The translations under genes were made by a program, and so were the position numbers. 64,000 nucleotides of DNA from Neoceratodus forsteri (taxonomy: Eukaryota > Chordata > Ceratodontiformes > Ceratodontidae): contig CM057456.1 in the NCBI GenBank assembly GCA_016271365.2, positions 889,944,001-890,008,000 on the forward strand, read 5' to 3'. This document shows positions 55,505-64,000 of this stretch, one piece after another (the first letter of the stretch is position 1; each line of letters starts with the position of its first letter). The notes under the pieces are model-generated. The model was not told the DNA's origin. It did no database searches and was given only the letters and a program-made list of their open reading frames with translations.

Positions 55505-55885
55505 TAAAAACAATGTTTTCTATATCCCTGGTAGACTAGCGGTCCCCCTGATCTCTAAAAAAAAAAATAATTTTTCAATATCCCTGGTAGTCTAGCAGCC
55601 CCAACCCCCTCCCCGATCTGTATAAAAAACATAATCTTCTGCATATTCCAGGTAGTCTAGCAGTCCCCCCAGTGTGTATTAAATAAATATTTTTTCTATA
55701 TCCCTGGTAGTCTAGCAGCCCCCCCATGTGCATTAAATAAATAGTGGTCTTCCTATCCCTGGTAGTCTAGCGACCCCCCGTATAAAATTTATATAGTTCT
55801 CCATATCCCTGGTAGTCTAGCACCCCCCTGATCATCATGAAAGAAATTATGGTCACCCTTTCCCTAGTAGTCTAGTGGCCCCCAC
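55505..55885 (+). repeat. Seven-unit minisatellite, tRNA-Glu-like core
   Basis: TATCCCTGGTAGTCTAGCAG-type cores recur at about 55519, 55580, 55644, 55698, 55757, 55806 and 55859, spaced about 50-65 bp, each followed by CCCCCC and an AT-rich spacer. The core resembles the first 18-19 bases of vertebrate tRNA-Glu (TCCCTGGTGGTCTAGTGG), including the pol III A box. No B box was seen in the units. The same minisatellite lies in reverse at 62510-62780. Confidence 0.75.
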
Positions 55886-55999
55886 CCAGCCGTGCCAGTC
55901 CACCCAGCACCCCCCACCCATCCCCAGTCAGTGACTGGCACAGCCCACCTCTCACCTCCATGGCCAGCTGCCGTCTGTGTGCATTAGCAACGCTACTAT

Positions 56000-56037
56000 A
56001 AAGAGGCACTCAGAAATTAATTTCTGAGTGCCTCTTT
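56000..56037. repeat. Perfect 38-bp palindrome
   Basis: Bases 56000-56018 (AAAGAGGCACTCAGAAATT) are followed directly by their exact reverse complement to 56037, with no spacer. Weaker pairing extends outward (GCTACT against AGTAGC). Confidence 0.95.
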
Positions 56038-57821
56038 GCAGTAGCACTACTAATACCTCACTGTTTCCATCACCGTTTGTGTTAACATTACCGTTTGTGT
56101 TTTTGCATTTGAGTAGTGCAGTACAAAACATTGTTTTTTCTATTTTTATGCACAGTATTCTGTGATGCATAGCACAGCCAGTGTGTGGTTGATTGGTCTG
56201 AAACTTATCAGGTAGAAAGACTTTTGTTCAAGGCGCATGCCAGTTCTAGTTTGGTGAAAAAATGTTGTTCCATTCCAGGGTTATGGCCATTTGAAGTTGG
56301 CCCACTTCACAGTTAGTGATTTTTCAGCTGCCAGGTCTGCCATTTTAGTGCAGTTTCGGCCATGATTTCCACCATTTTGTTGTGGAAGACTTCTTAAAGG
56401 TACAGAAAGATAACAATTTAATATCTCTGGAATGGTTTGGTCTTTTCACATGAAATTTGTAGGATGTTGAGTGGATGTCCTGAAGATGTGAATTATGCTG
56501 TTTACATGTTTGAAAAATAATTCACTACAGAGCTACTGCATGACACAGTTTTTAAGTTTTACGCATAGCGTTCTGCATGGTGCTACTGCCTTTAAATTTA
56601 TTGCATAGGCAGCCCTAGTGGCACGGAGATGCTTGCAGTGGTTTCGTGTGTAAAACATTAACAGGTGCGAATTATGCCACTCCAACAAATGAAAATTTGG
56701 TTCATTATACTTCAATAACTTCTGAACTGTGTGTCTGATTTGCCTGGCATTTGGAAAGTACAAAGATTTATAATTCACCTTTCACTGTGACAATTTTTTG
56801 GTTGCTGGCATGTACGGTCGCTGAACTGTGCATGTTACATTGTTTGCTCATGGCGCTGTGCGACCGTTGAATGAATGTACACACAATTCTGGACACATGG
56901 TGTGCCATGGTACATGTTTTCCTTTACCAATTTTCATTTCAGTAGGTCATACAGTTTCTGCGCAGTGAAGTGACAAAAAATCACATGGTGGGAGCTCAGG
57001 GCCCTTTGGCAATTAGCAATGCAATGGTAAAGTTTTTAAAATCCTAGTCTGTGAGGTAGCAAAATCCTTGACTGTGAGATCACAGACTAGGATTTTGACA
57101 GCTTGCGGATTAAGATCATTAGCGAGTCACGATCAAATAATTTTTTAATTTTAAAAAACTATTTTTTGACCAAAATGAGCCAAACCAAAAGTATGGCTTT
57201 GTAGAGGGGGTCACCCTGAACAAAACCCATGCCTCATTTGGCCCAAAAGTTACCCATGGAGAAAGCTAGAACATTTTGTTTTGGGGAAAAACTGAAAAAC
57301 AAGATGGTGGCTTGTGGACAAGGAATTTTCTGGTGGACCAGAATCCTAGTTCCCGAGCTACAAAATCCTTGACTATGAGCCCAATCTTTGTCTGAAAAAT
57401 AACCGTATAAATCTTGGAGTGAACTGAGCATGCTCTGAACCTGAAAATTAAAAATGTAATAATTTTGGAATGGATTAATATTGTTTTATCAAACCAATGC
57501 TGATTTGTTCCTTGACCAACCTCTCTCTACATTCCAAATTTCAGACCAAAAAAAACACACAGTGTGGTCATAGGGCCATGGGAAAAAAAACATGTCAAAA
57601 GTGGTGAAAAATGTGTTTTTTAGCATGTTGCTGCTCAGAAACTGAAAGTCAGAATGAAATGCAGCTTGGTAAATCAAGAGATCTACCATACCAAACCACG
57701 CATTCCAAATTTTGTGAAAATCTGTTGAACAGTTGCAGTTATTAACGCACAAAAATTGAGGTTTAACATTAAAGTGCCTACTTAACCCTAACTATAGGGG
57801 CGCGACTATGCCCCTATAATG
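56038..57821 (+). repeat. Array unit body and conserved segment, copy 2
   Basis: Repetitive AT-rich DNA with internal near-repeats (GTTTGTGT...GCATTTG near 56080-56110; CAGTTTTTAAGTTTTACGCA at 56539) and an inverted pair near 57035-57105 (AATCCTAGTCTGTGAG against CACAGACTAGGATTTTG). The conserved segment starts about 57450 (AATTTTGGAATGGATTAATA, CAAACCAATGCTG) and ends at CCCTAACTATAGGGGCGCG (about 57785). Confidence 0.6.
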
Positions 57822-57822
57822 T

Positions 57823-57888
<66 letters not shown>

Positions 57889-57895
57889 ATATATA

Positions 57896-57943
<48 letters not shown>

Positions 57944-57958
57944 TATATATATATATAT
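57822..57958. repeat. (TA)n microsatellite 3, palindromic
   Basis: A long TA run containing ATACTGTGTATA (57893) and, reversed, TATACACAGTAT (57935), so the whole tract can fold on itself. Confidence 0.95.
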
Positions 57959-58360
57959 TCATTGCAAAAACTTTGTTAATGCATCCAGTTAGGGCTGAAG
58001 TGACTAAAAGTAGGAAATTAGGTGTTAGGATTGAGGTTCACCCCCACCCTACCACACACCCTCCACAGATCAACAGGGCATGGGTTGTGCCTTGGGGTTG
58101 TCGGCCCTAACTCTCACCCCATTCCATGTGCAAGAAAGCTGACATGGTAGAGTATAGAAGAATGGGGTGAGAGTTAGGCTCGATTACCCCAAGGCACACC
58201 CCATGCCCTGTTGGTCTGTGGAGGGTGGGGTGGTGGGGTGGGGGTAGGGTGGGGTGGTAGGGTGGTGGGGTTAGGGTCTCAACCCTAATGCCTCACTTCC
58301 TTACTTTAGCAGCTTCAACCCTAACTGATGCATTAACAAGGTTTTTTGCAATGAATTTCC
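57959..58360. repeat. Large palindrome, copy 3
   Basis: The cleanest copy: TTCATTGCAAAAACTTTGTT, then AATGCATCCAGTTAGGG at 57959-57992, against CCCTAACTGATGCATTAAC and AAGGTTTTTTGCAATGAA at 58319-58356. The inner loop has CACCCCATTCCATGTGCAAG and GAATGGGGTGAGAG. Confidence 0.88.
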
Positions 58361-59020
58361 TTACTTTTTGAGAAAGTGTAATCTTATGCTTATACAGTTT
58401 TAGGAGCTCAGGGCTCCCATGGTATCAGTATGTAGGAGTGCAGGGACCATAGGGCCCTGCACTCTCCCATCTATTCATAAGTGCACAGACATTGTAATGA
58501 GCTGTCATCTCCATTGCTCCCATTGTTGCATGAGGGATGGCCCAGCAGTCCCATTACTGCATAATGTTATCTATATGTGGTAGCACAGGGCTTGCACCTT
58601 CCTATATTTATAAAGATACAGCACAGGCCTAGACACATTCCAAGTAACCCCTGTGCTGCAAATGGTGCAATACCTCAGTAACCATAGAAACTTTGGAAAA
58701 AATTCCAATGCAGTTGTAATCATGGACGGGTAACCTGCACAGGTGCTTCATACACCTAAGGTGTACTAAGGTGTGTTTAGAAAAAAATCTGTATCTCAAA
58801 GTGTTTTTGAGATATAGGCACTGAAAAGTGCCGTACTTGCCACAAAGTTATCCTATGGGAAATGTATCAACTTTGGAATGCCATAACTATGTAACCGATG
58901 CTAATTTTAACCCCAAACCAGCATAAGTCACATCTCTGGGGCACTCCCTTTCTACCCTGCAAATTTCAATCCAAAAGGACTGTTTCTTTGCAGTGAAGTG
59001 GCAAAGAAACAGCAACCTTT
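58361..59020. repeat. Hairpin and unique-looking spacer
   Basis: Contains one GGAGTGCAGGGACC / GGGCCCTGCACTC hairpin (58433-58470), then sequence with no clear internal repeat apart from a TGTTTCTTTGCAG / GCAAAGAAACAG pair at 58981-59010. Confidence 0.5.
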
Positions 59021-59785
59021 AGAAATCCTGTTCATGAGCTGTCAAAATCCTTGTTCATGAGCCAAATCCCTGTTCATGAGGTGTCAAAATCCCTGTTCAT
59101 GAGAAATCCCTGTTCATGAGATAGGGCCATCTCGGTGTCATCTCACGAACAGGGATTTTGACAGCTAATGAACAAGCATTGGCTCACGAACAAGGATTTT
59201 GACACCTCACGAACAAGGATTTTGACAGCTCATGAACAGGGATTTTAGGGCCATCTGGTTGTCATCTCATGAACAGGTATTTTGACAGCTCATGAACAAG
59301 GATTTTGACAGCTCATGAACAGGGATTTTGACACCTGACAAATAGGGATTCCTTTTTAAAATTCCTGTTTGTGAGCTGCCAAAATCCCTGTTCATGAGCT
59401 GAATCCCTGTCCATGAGGTGTCAAAATCCCTGTTTGCAAGCAGATCTTTGTTCGTACATATGGCCATCTGGCTGTTGTCTTATGAATAAGGATTTTGACA
59501 GCTCTCGAATAGGGATTTCTCATGAACATGGATTTTGACACCTCATGAACAGTGATTTTGGACACCTCACAAACAAGGATTTATTTTTATAATTTCTGTT
59601 TGTGAAGTGCCAAAACCCTTGTTCATGAGCCGATCCTTGTTCATGAAATAGGGCCATCTGGTCATTGTCTCACAAACAAGGATTTTGTCAGCTCATGTAC
59701 AAGGATCGGCTCGTGAACATGGATTTTGACACCTCATGAACAAGGATCAGAAGTGAGTCATGAACAAGGATTTTCAGAAAGGAAA
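59020..59785. repeat. Alternating-orientation tandem repeat (TCATGAACA)
   Basis: Dozens of 20-25-bp units of the form GCTCATGAACAAGGATTTTG occur in both orientations, arranged as mirrored blocks around a conserved spacer, GGGCCATCTGGTTGTC-like, at about 59126, 59250, 59462 and 59651. To the left of each spacer units read CAAAATCCCTGTTCATGAG; to the right they read as the reverse complement. Each TCATGA core is itself palindromic. Confidence 0.88.
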
Positions 59786-60439
59786 TGGTAATTTTTGCAG
59801 GAAAGTAAAACAAACCAGAGCAATGGATTTGTAGAGAGTGTCACCCTGAACAAAACCCATACTTCAATCTACTCAGAAAACATCTGTGGGGCAAGTTACA
59901 ATGATTTGTTTTTTTTTAAAATTAAAACAAGATGGTAGCTCACAAACAGGGATTTTTTCATATGAGCCCTGTTCATGAGCTGTCAAAATCCCCATTCTTG
60001 AGGCCAAATTCTTGATCACAACTGTGCAGCTATCCAAAAGAATGAACTGAGCATGCTCAGAACCCAAAATTTAAAAATTTAATAACATTGCAATGGATTC
60101 CTATTATTTTCACCAAACCAATGCTGGCTTGCTCAATGGTGTAAGCTCTTTCTACCCTGAAAATGTCAGGCTAATATTTCAAATGGTATGGTCGCAGTAC
60201 GACCCAGAAAAATCAGCAAAACTGGGCAAAAAACACACTTTTTTCACTATGCGCTGCACAAGATCCTCAAATCCAATCAAAATGAAACTTGGAACTTCAA
60301 GAGATCTACTCAACAGGACCATGCATACCTAATTGCATGCAAATCCATTGAACAGTTGCAAAATTATTAAAGTGCAACATTTGGGGTTTAACATTAAACT
60401 GCCTACTCAATCCTAACTATAGTGGTACTACCGTGCCAC
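59786..60439 (+). repeat. Array unit conserved segment, copy 3
   Basis: CAATGGATTCCTATTATTTT / CACCAAACCAATGCTGGC (60088), TCTACCCTGAAAATGTCAGG, TGCATGCAAATCCATTGAAC and CCTAACTATAGTGG (about 60411) follow the order of copies 1 and 2. Confidence 0.7.
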
Positions 60440-60454
60440 TATAATATATGTATG

Positions 60455-60504
<50 letters not shown>
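60440..60504. repeat. (GATA)n microsatellite
   Basis: About fourteen GATA units, occupying the place held by (TA)n in earlier units. Confidence 0.95.
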
Positions 60505-61187
60505 TTGGGGTCTATTCTTAAAGGTGCAGAGTGGGTTACGTGCCTCATAACTCTGGTGTGTAGCCCACTCTGCACCTGCCCAGCCCCTGTGCATATGCAA
60601 AAAGCACATAGGACCCCCTATGCACCTGCTCCCCCAGCCGATCAAGGAGCTCCACATGGCAGTGGGCCATGGGGTGATGCAGGGAGCATGCCGGCACTAC
60701 ACATGATTCACAAATGTGTGGAGTGTGGCATGCAGGGGTCATCATCTATTCTGAGTCAGGTGGGATGTAACCCCAAGTGGCCAGTTACTTGACCCCAGGG
60801 ATGTAGCTGCAGGCCATGGCAGTGACAGCGGGGAGTATCCCCCCACTATGGAGGCCCTAGCCATAGGTGCACACTGGGAGGGATGGGGAAGACAACCCAG
60901 GTAACCTCCCCTACTATGCAGTCTGCACACCGGCTGTCAACATGGTGCCAAACTGGTGCAAGTGATCCACTTTGGGACCTGGGTTGGCAGCTGATTGGCT
61001 GCCTGACCAGGTCCACCATTCCACACCCAACTGCCCCTGCAAACTTGCACACCGGGGGGTGGGGTCATGTATGGGTACTGCGCGGTGGCCAGTGTTTGTG
61101 AATGCAGCCACTGCATGGATCTCCAGAGAGTGAGGAGGTGCACACTTAGATACATGCCTTTAGCAAGGCCATTCAAGAGTAGTCCCC
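60505..61187. mobile_element. MITE inserted at the microsatellite
   Basis: The left end is TTGGGGTCTATTCTTAAAGG and the right end, reverse complemented, TGGGGACTACTCTTGAATGG. ATT and ATA flank the GGGG starts, so a 3-bp target duplication (Harbinger style) is possible. The left part folds into a hairpin (AGGTGCAGAGTGGG at 60522 with CCCACTCTGCACCT at 60564). At about 680 bp it separates this microsatellite from its palindrome, which resumes at about 61195 with ATGTATATAT. Confidence 0.7.
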
Positions 61188-61235
61188 ATAGATATGTATA
61201 CATTATATGTATATATCTATACATAATTATATAAT

Positions 61236-61592
61236 ATTCTTTGCAAAAACATCACTAATGCACTAGCTAGGTTGAAGTGACAAAAGTAGGACATTAGCGA
61301 TTCCACTAACACCCCACCCCCAAACTGCAGGTGAAAACATGCGTGGGATGTGCCTCAGGAGTTGTCATCCCTAATGCTCACCCCACTCTCATACACTGTA
61401 TCCATCTCAGTGTATTTTTTCATGGAATGGGGTGAGCATTAAGGATGACAACCCCAAGTCACACTTCATGCATGTTGCTGCCTGTGTGGTGGAGGTGGGG
61501 TGTTAGGGTTGGAAACCCTAATGCCACTTTTCCCTACTTTTGTCACTTTAACCCTAACTAGCGCATTAATTAAGTTTTTGCAAAGAATGTTA
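61236..61592. repeat. Large palindrome, copy 4
   Basis: ATTCTTTGCAAAAACATCAC / TAATGCACTAGCTAGG (61236) pairs with CCCTAACTAGCGCATTAATT and AAGTTTTTGCAAAGAAT (61550-61589). GGGTTGGAAACCCTAATGCC lies in the right arm as in copy 1. Confidence 0.85.
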
Positions 61593-62240
61593 CTACTTTA
61601 TGAGACAGTATAATGGTACCCTCATTTATCTGGGCCCTGTGCTCCCATTCTTCCTTAGATGCATACATATATGTTGCTGCACTTTCTGTTGTATTAAAAC
61701 AGGAACAAATTGTCAGCATTGCCTTCTTATTATCCCACCTCATCAACTCAGTAATAAAAAGTTTTAAATCCCCACCAAATGTGATTCTGCACCACTGCAA
61801 CACCATTGCATGCCACAAGGCACAAAAATGCAGTTTGGCCAGGATTTGAAAAGTGACAGTTATGATGTGCATGAGGTGGTATAAAAAGATGGTTACGCTG
61901 AAAATGAGGAGTCAAAATATTTAAAATTATCAAAGGTATGAGGGACCATTGCAACATGTCAATGTACGTGCATAGCTTTGCCATTTTTATATATTTTGAC
62001 CTCAAAATATCAACATAGCCTTCTTAAGACCCCACCCCATAAACAAGGTCAGTGAAAATGTTCAAATCCTGCCTGAAAGGTGATTTCACAAAGTGACCAT
62101 GAAATCACCTTTATGGAAGAATTTGCATAATTCCAGTGTCACTGTTCATGAGGTGAGGTCCCAAAAAGGCCATACGGAAAATTTGGGGTCAAAATATGCC
62201 AAAATGCCTAAGTTCTGCAGCAATGTTGAAAACTCCATTG
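61593..62240 (-). repeat. 297-bp satellite relative in unit 4
   Basis: After one GGGCCCTGTGCTCCC half-hairpin (61630), 61800-62240 carries satellite landmarks: GAGGTGGTATAAAAAGATGG (61870), CAAAATATCAACATAGCC (62003), CCTGAAAGGTGATTTCACAA (62070) and TGTTCATGAGGTGAGGTCCC (62143). AGGTGATTTC (62076) and GAAATCACCT (62101) form a hairpin. Orientation is the same as at 47.7 kb. Confidence 0.65.
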
Positions 62241-62509
62241 AAATACATTGATCTGCACTTACCTTACTTACTTATATTGCAGTGGGCGGTTCCAGAAGCA
62301 AGATGTGTCTTCCATAGGGGTGTGCATCTTCAGCCTGTCACCTGTTCAGGTGAGTGAGGATGTGTGGGGACTGTGGGGGGTCATGGTGGTGGGTTCTTAG
62401 TGCGAGGTCAGGGTGGGTGAGTCAGATCGACAAGGGACAGTTTTCTTGTTTACATGAAAAACATTGAGGGACTGTTTTCTTTATTTTAGATCTGGACAGG
62501 TATTGGGGA
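62241..62509. other. Spacer, nothing recognised
   Basis: G-rich sequence, including GGACTGTTTTCTTTATTTTA which recalls the GGTTTTCTTC segments at 52.5-53.2 kb. Confidence 0.4.
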
Positions 62510-62780
62510 GTGGGAGGTGCCACTAGATACCAAGGACAAAAAAAATAATAGGGGCAGTGATCAGAGGGTGGGGGTGACACTAGACACTAGGGATAATACC
62601 AAAAATAATGGGGACAGTGATCGGAGGTGAGGGGTGCCACTAGACACCAGAGATAATAAACATAAGTAGGGGACAGCTATTGGAGGGTGGGAGGTGCCAC
62701 TAGACACCAGGTATAAGAAACAGAATTATGGGGATGACAATCGGAGTGTGGGAGATGCCACTAGACACCAGGGAAATGAT
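62510..62780 (-). repeat. Five-unit minisatellite, inverted form
   Basis: GCCACTAGACACCAGGGATA-like units at about 62518, 62577, 62635, 62693 and 62756, period about 58 bp, each preceded by GATCGGAGGGTGGGGG. The reverse complement, TATCCCTGGTGTCTAGTGGC, is the minisatellite of 55.5-55.9 kb. Confidence 0.85.
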
Positions 62781-63293
62781 GCAAGCTGTATGAAAAGGAT
62801 TTTGCAAAAAGGATGACATCAATACAAAAAAAAGAATTCTTTTTTTCATTTCACAAAGCTATCTTGACGTGCTTACTGAGCATGCGCAGAACCAATTTAT
62901 AAAAATTGTAAAATGACATAACTTTGGAACGAATTACTATTTTTTTGTCAAATTACCAAAATGCAGATGTGTGAGTCAGCTTCTTTCTACCTGGAAAATA
63001 TCAGAACAAAGTTCTGAATTGTCTTGGCTGTACAGCAGAGAAACAAAAACCCATTATAACCAATGGGAAAACACTTATGAAAATGTACTTTTTGCACTAT
63101 CCAGAACTCAGAAACCACATATCCAACCATAACGAAACTTTGCACATCCAGAGATATACCCTCACAAGACAATTCATGCAAATTTTCAAGTAAATCCATT
63201 GAATGGTTGCAAAGTTATTAAAGTGCAAAAATTAGGGTTTAACATAGAACTGTTAGTACAACCCTAACTATAGGGGTGCTACTGCACCCCATA
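62781..63293 (+). repeat. Array unit conserved segment, copy 4
   Basis: TTTGGAACGAATTACTATTT (62929), then TTTCTACCTGGAAAATATCA, TCAAGTAAATCCATTGAATG, GGTTTAACATAGAACTG and CCCTAACTATAGGGGTGC (63251) repeat the order of earlier copies. Confidence 0.72.
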
Positions 63294-63298
63294 ATACA

Positions 63299-63344
<46 letters not shown>

Positions 63345-63345
63345 G
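63294..63345. repeat. (GATA)n microsatellite 2
   Basis: About eleven GATA units directly before the last palindrome. Confidence 0.95.
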
Positions 63346-63355
63346 CACATGGTAT

Positions 63356-64000
63356 ATTCATTGTAAACAACTATGTTAATGCACTTATACAGTAAGGGTT
63401 GAAGAACACAAAGCAGACACAGTAAGAAAATGAAAAACATTTGGGTTTGGAGTTCTGGGGTCTCAACAAATTGGTAGAGTGGTGTTCCTTCATGTTGTCA
63501 ACCCTAATGCCCACCCCCTCCATCCAGCCTGTAGCCTCCTGTCCAAAGCACAAGGTGCAGCTCCAAGCCACTGTCTCATAGGCATGCACTTTGAAGGTAA
63601 AGTATGTCTCACTACCTGTGGCCAGCAGAATCAATTGTACCTTTCTGAATGAAGCAAGAGAACATGTTTGCTTCCTCGGGGAAGGGGTGGACATTAGGGT
63701 TGACAACCCTATGGGACTCCACACCACTGATTTTCCAAGACTCCTGAGACTCCAAACCTTGAAGATGATAATTTCCTTACTTTGTCTGCCTTGCATTCTT
63801 CAAATATAATGTGTGTTTAATGTAGTTTTTTTGCAATGCTTTTCCTTTCTTTTTGCACTGGTGGAATCATATTCTCATACAAGTAGGTCTGTTTGGGACC
63901 TGACTGAACAGATCTAGATGTGTAGGGCCTTCAGGGCTCTGTGCAAGGAAAGAGTCCATCTGCCTGTGGAAGTGCAGAGCCTTCCAGGCCCTGCACTTCT
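63356..64000. repeat. Large palindrome, copy 5, and hairpin start
   Basis: The left end TTCATTGTAAACAACTATGT pairs with TAATGTAGTTTTTTTGCAAT near 63820; inner pairs include GTTGTCAACCCTAATGCCC (63495) and ACATTAGGGTTGACAAC (63690). The arms are more diverged, and the loop carries a different sequence (63540-63680). GGGCCTTCAGGGCTCTGTGC...GCAGAGCCTTCCAGGCCCTG at 63926-63993 is the tandem-hairpin module, cut by the window end. Confidence 0.7.

Larger units (their letters stand above)
46561..64000 (+). repeat. Higher-order array of hairpin-rich 2.5-3.7-kb units
   Basis: The same modules recur in the same order at least four times. (1) A TA or GATA microsatellite: 46617, 54131, 57822, 60440, 63294. 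(2) A large palindrome with TTAATGCATCAGTTAGGG-type ends: 46770, 54158, 57959, 61236, 63356. (3) CCCTGCACTCCC hairpins: 47225, 54560, 58400, 61630, 63900. (4) Further satellites and hairpins. (5) An AT-rich segment with ATGGATTAGTATT...TCACCAAACC: 53789, 57468, 60088, 62929. (6) TTTAACATTAAA...CCCTAACTATA just before the next microsatellite: 54085, 57765, 60385, 63235. Subtracting insertions, spacing between microsatellites is about 3.5, 3.7, 2.6 and 2.2 kb. The array runs off the window end. Confidence 0.8.

Noticed and set aside
55505..55885. CRISPR-like spaced repeats
   Set aside because: Unit spacing varies, repeats are imperfect, spacers are AT-rich and similar to each other, and the context is vertebrate satellite DNA.
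1..64000. Endogenous retrovirus or LTR element
   Set aside because: No paired LTRs, primer binding site, protease or integrase signature was seen; all RT matches are of the non-LTR type.

Overview
The window reads as non-genic DNA from a large, repeat-rich vertebrate genome. No host gene with recognisable exons was found. Instead it holds many decayed non-LTR retrotransposons (CR1-like, L2-like and a third family carrying a 2A peptide), a tRNA-derived SINE with a LINE-type tail, a V-SINE-like element, a Tigger/pogo transposon, TTAA-type and foldback MITEs, and long arrays of hairpin-forming satellite DNA. The mix (CR1 copies ending in TTCTATGT octamers, TTAA MITEs whose ends start AGG, an AAGGGACAGT-ended Tigger, a V-SINE relative) suggests an amphibian or lungfish. 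That assignment is inference from repeat style only.

Layout. 1-7.6 kb: foldback repeats, a SINE split by a MITE, and three minus-strand LINE pieces, the last (3.85-7.6 kb) keeping an endonuclease-RT ORF with an N-terminal hydrophobic leader and 2A motif. 7.6-15.2 kb: mostly unrecognised sequence with two more SINE copies, a short L1-type insertion with a perfect 12-bp target duplication, and a roughly 1.1-kb foldback element. 15.2-20.95 kb: an L2-like LINE interrupted by a 2.6-kb Tigger transposon and a GC-rich repeat. 21-28 kb: three nested CR1 copies (A hosting B and C). 28-36.3 kb: unrecognised DNA, a V-SINE, an ancient LINE remnant, a 297-bp satellite block and a GC-rich repeat. 36.3-44 kb: a second 2A LINE on the plus strand (itself carrying a CR1 tail insertion), an L2 copy, and another minus-strand LINE. 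44-46.5 kb: the least repetitive interval, with one small unassigned ORF. 46.6-64 kb: a higher-order array of diverged 2.5-3.7-kb units in which the same modules recur in the same order (microsatellite, large palindrome, tandem hairpins, satellite, further hairpins, a conserved AT-rich segment, next microsatellite); one unit contains a near-complete 4-kb CR1 with ORF1 and ORF2 remnants.

How the parts relate. All protein-coding sequence recognised here belongs to mobile elements and every copy is broken. The SINE shares its 3' tail with the 2A LINE, so that LINE family probably mobilised it. The nesting gives relative ages: the CR1 host copy predates its inserts, the satellite array predates the 4-kb CR1, and the SINE predates the MITE inside it. 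The most novel-looking object is the hairpin-string array at 46.6-64 kb, with an inverted partial relative at 33.1-35 kb.
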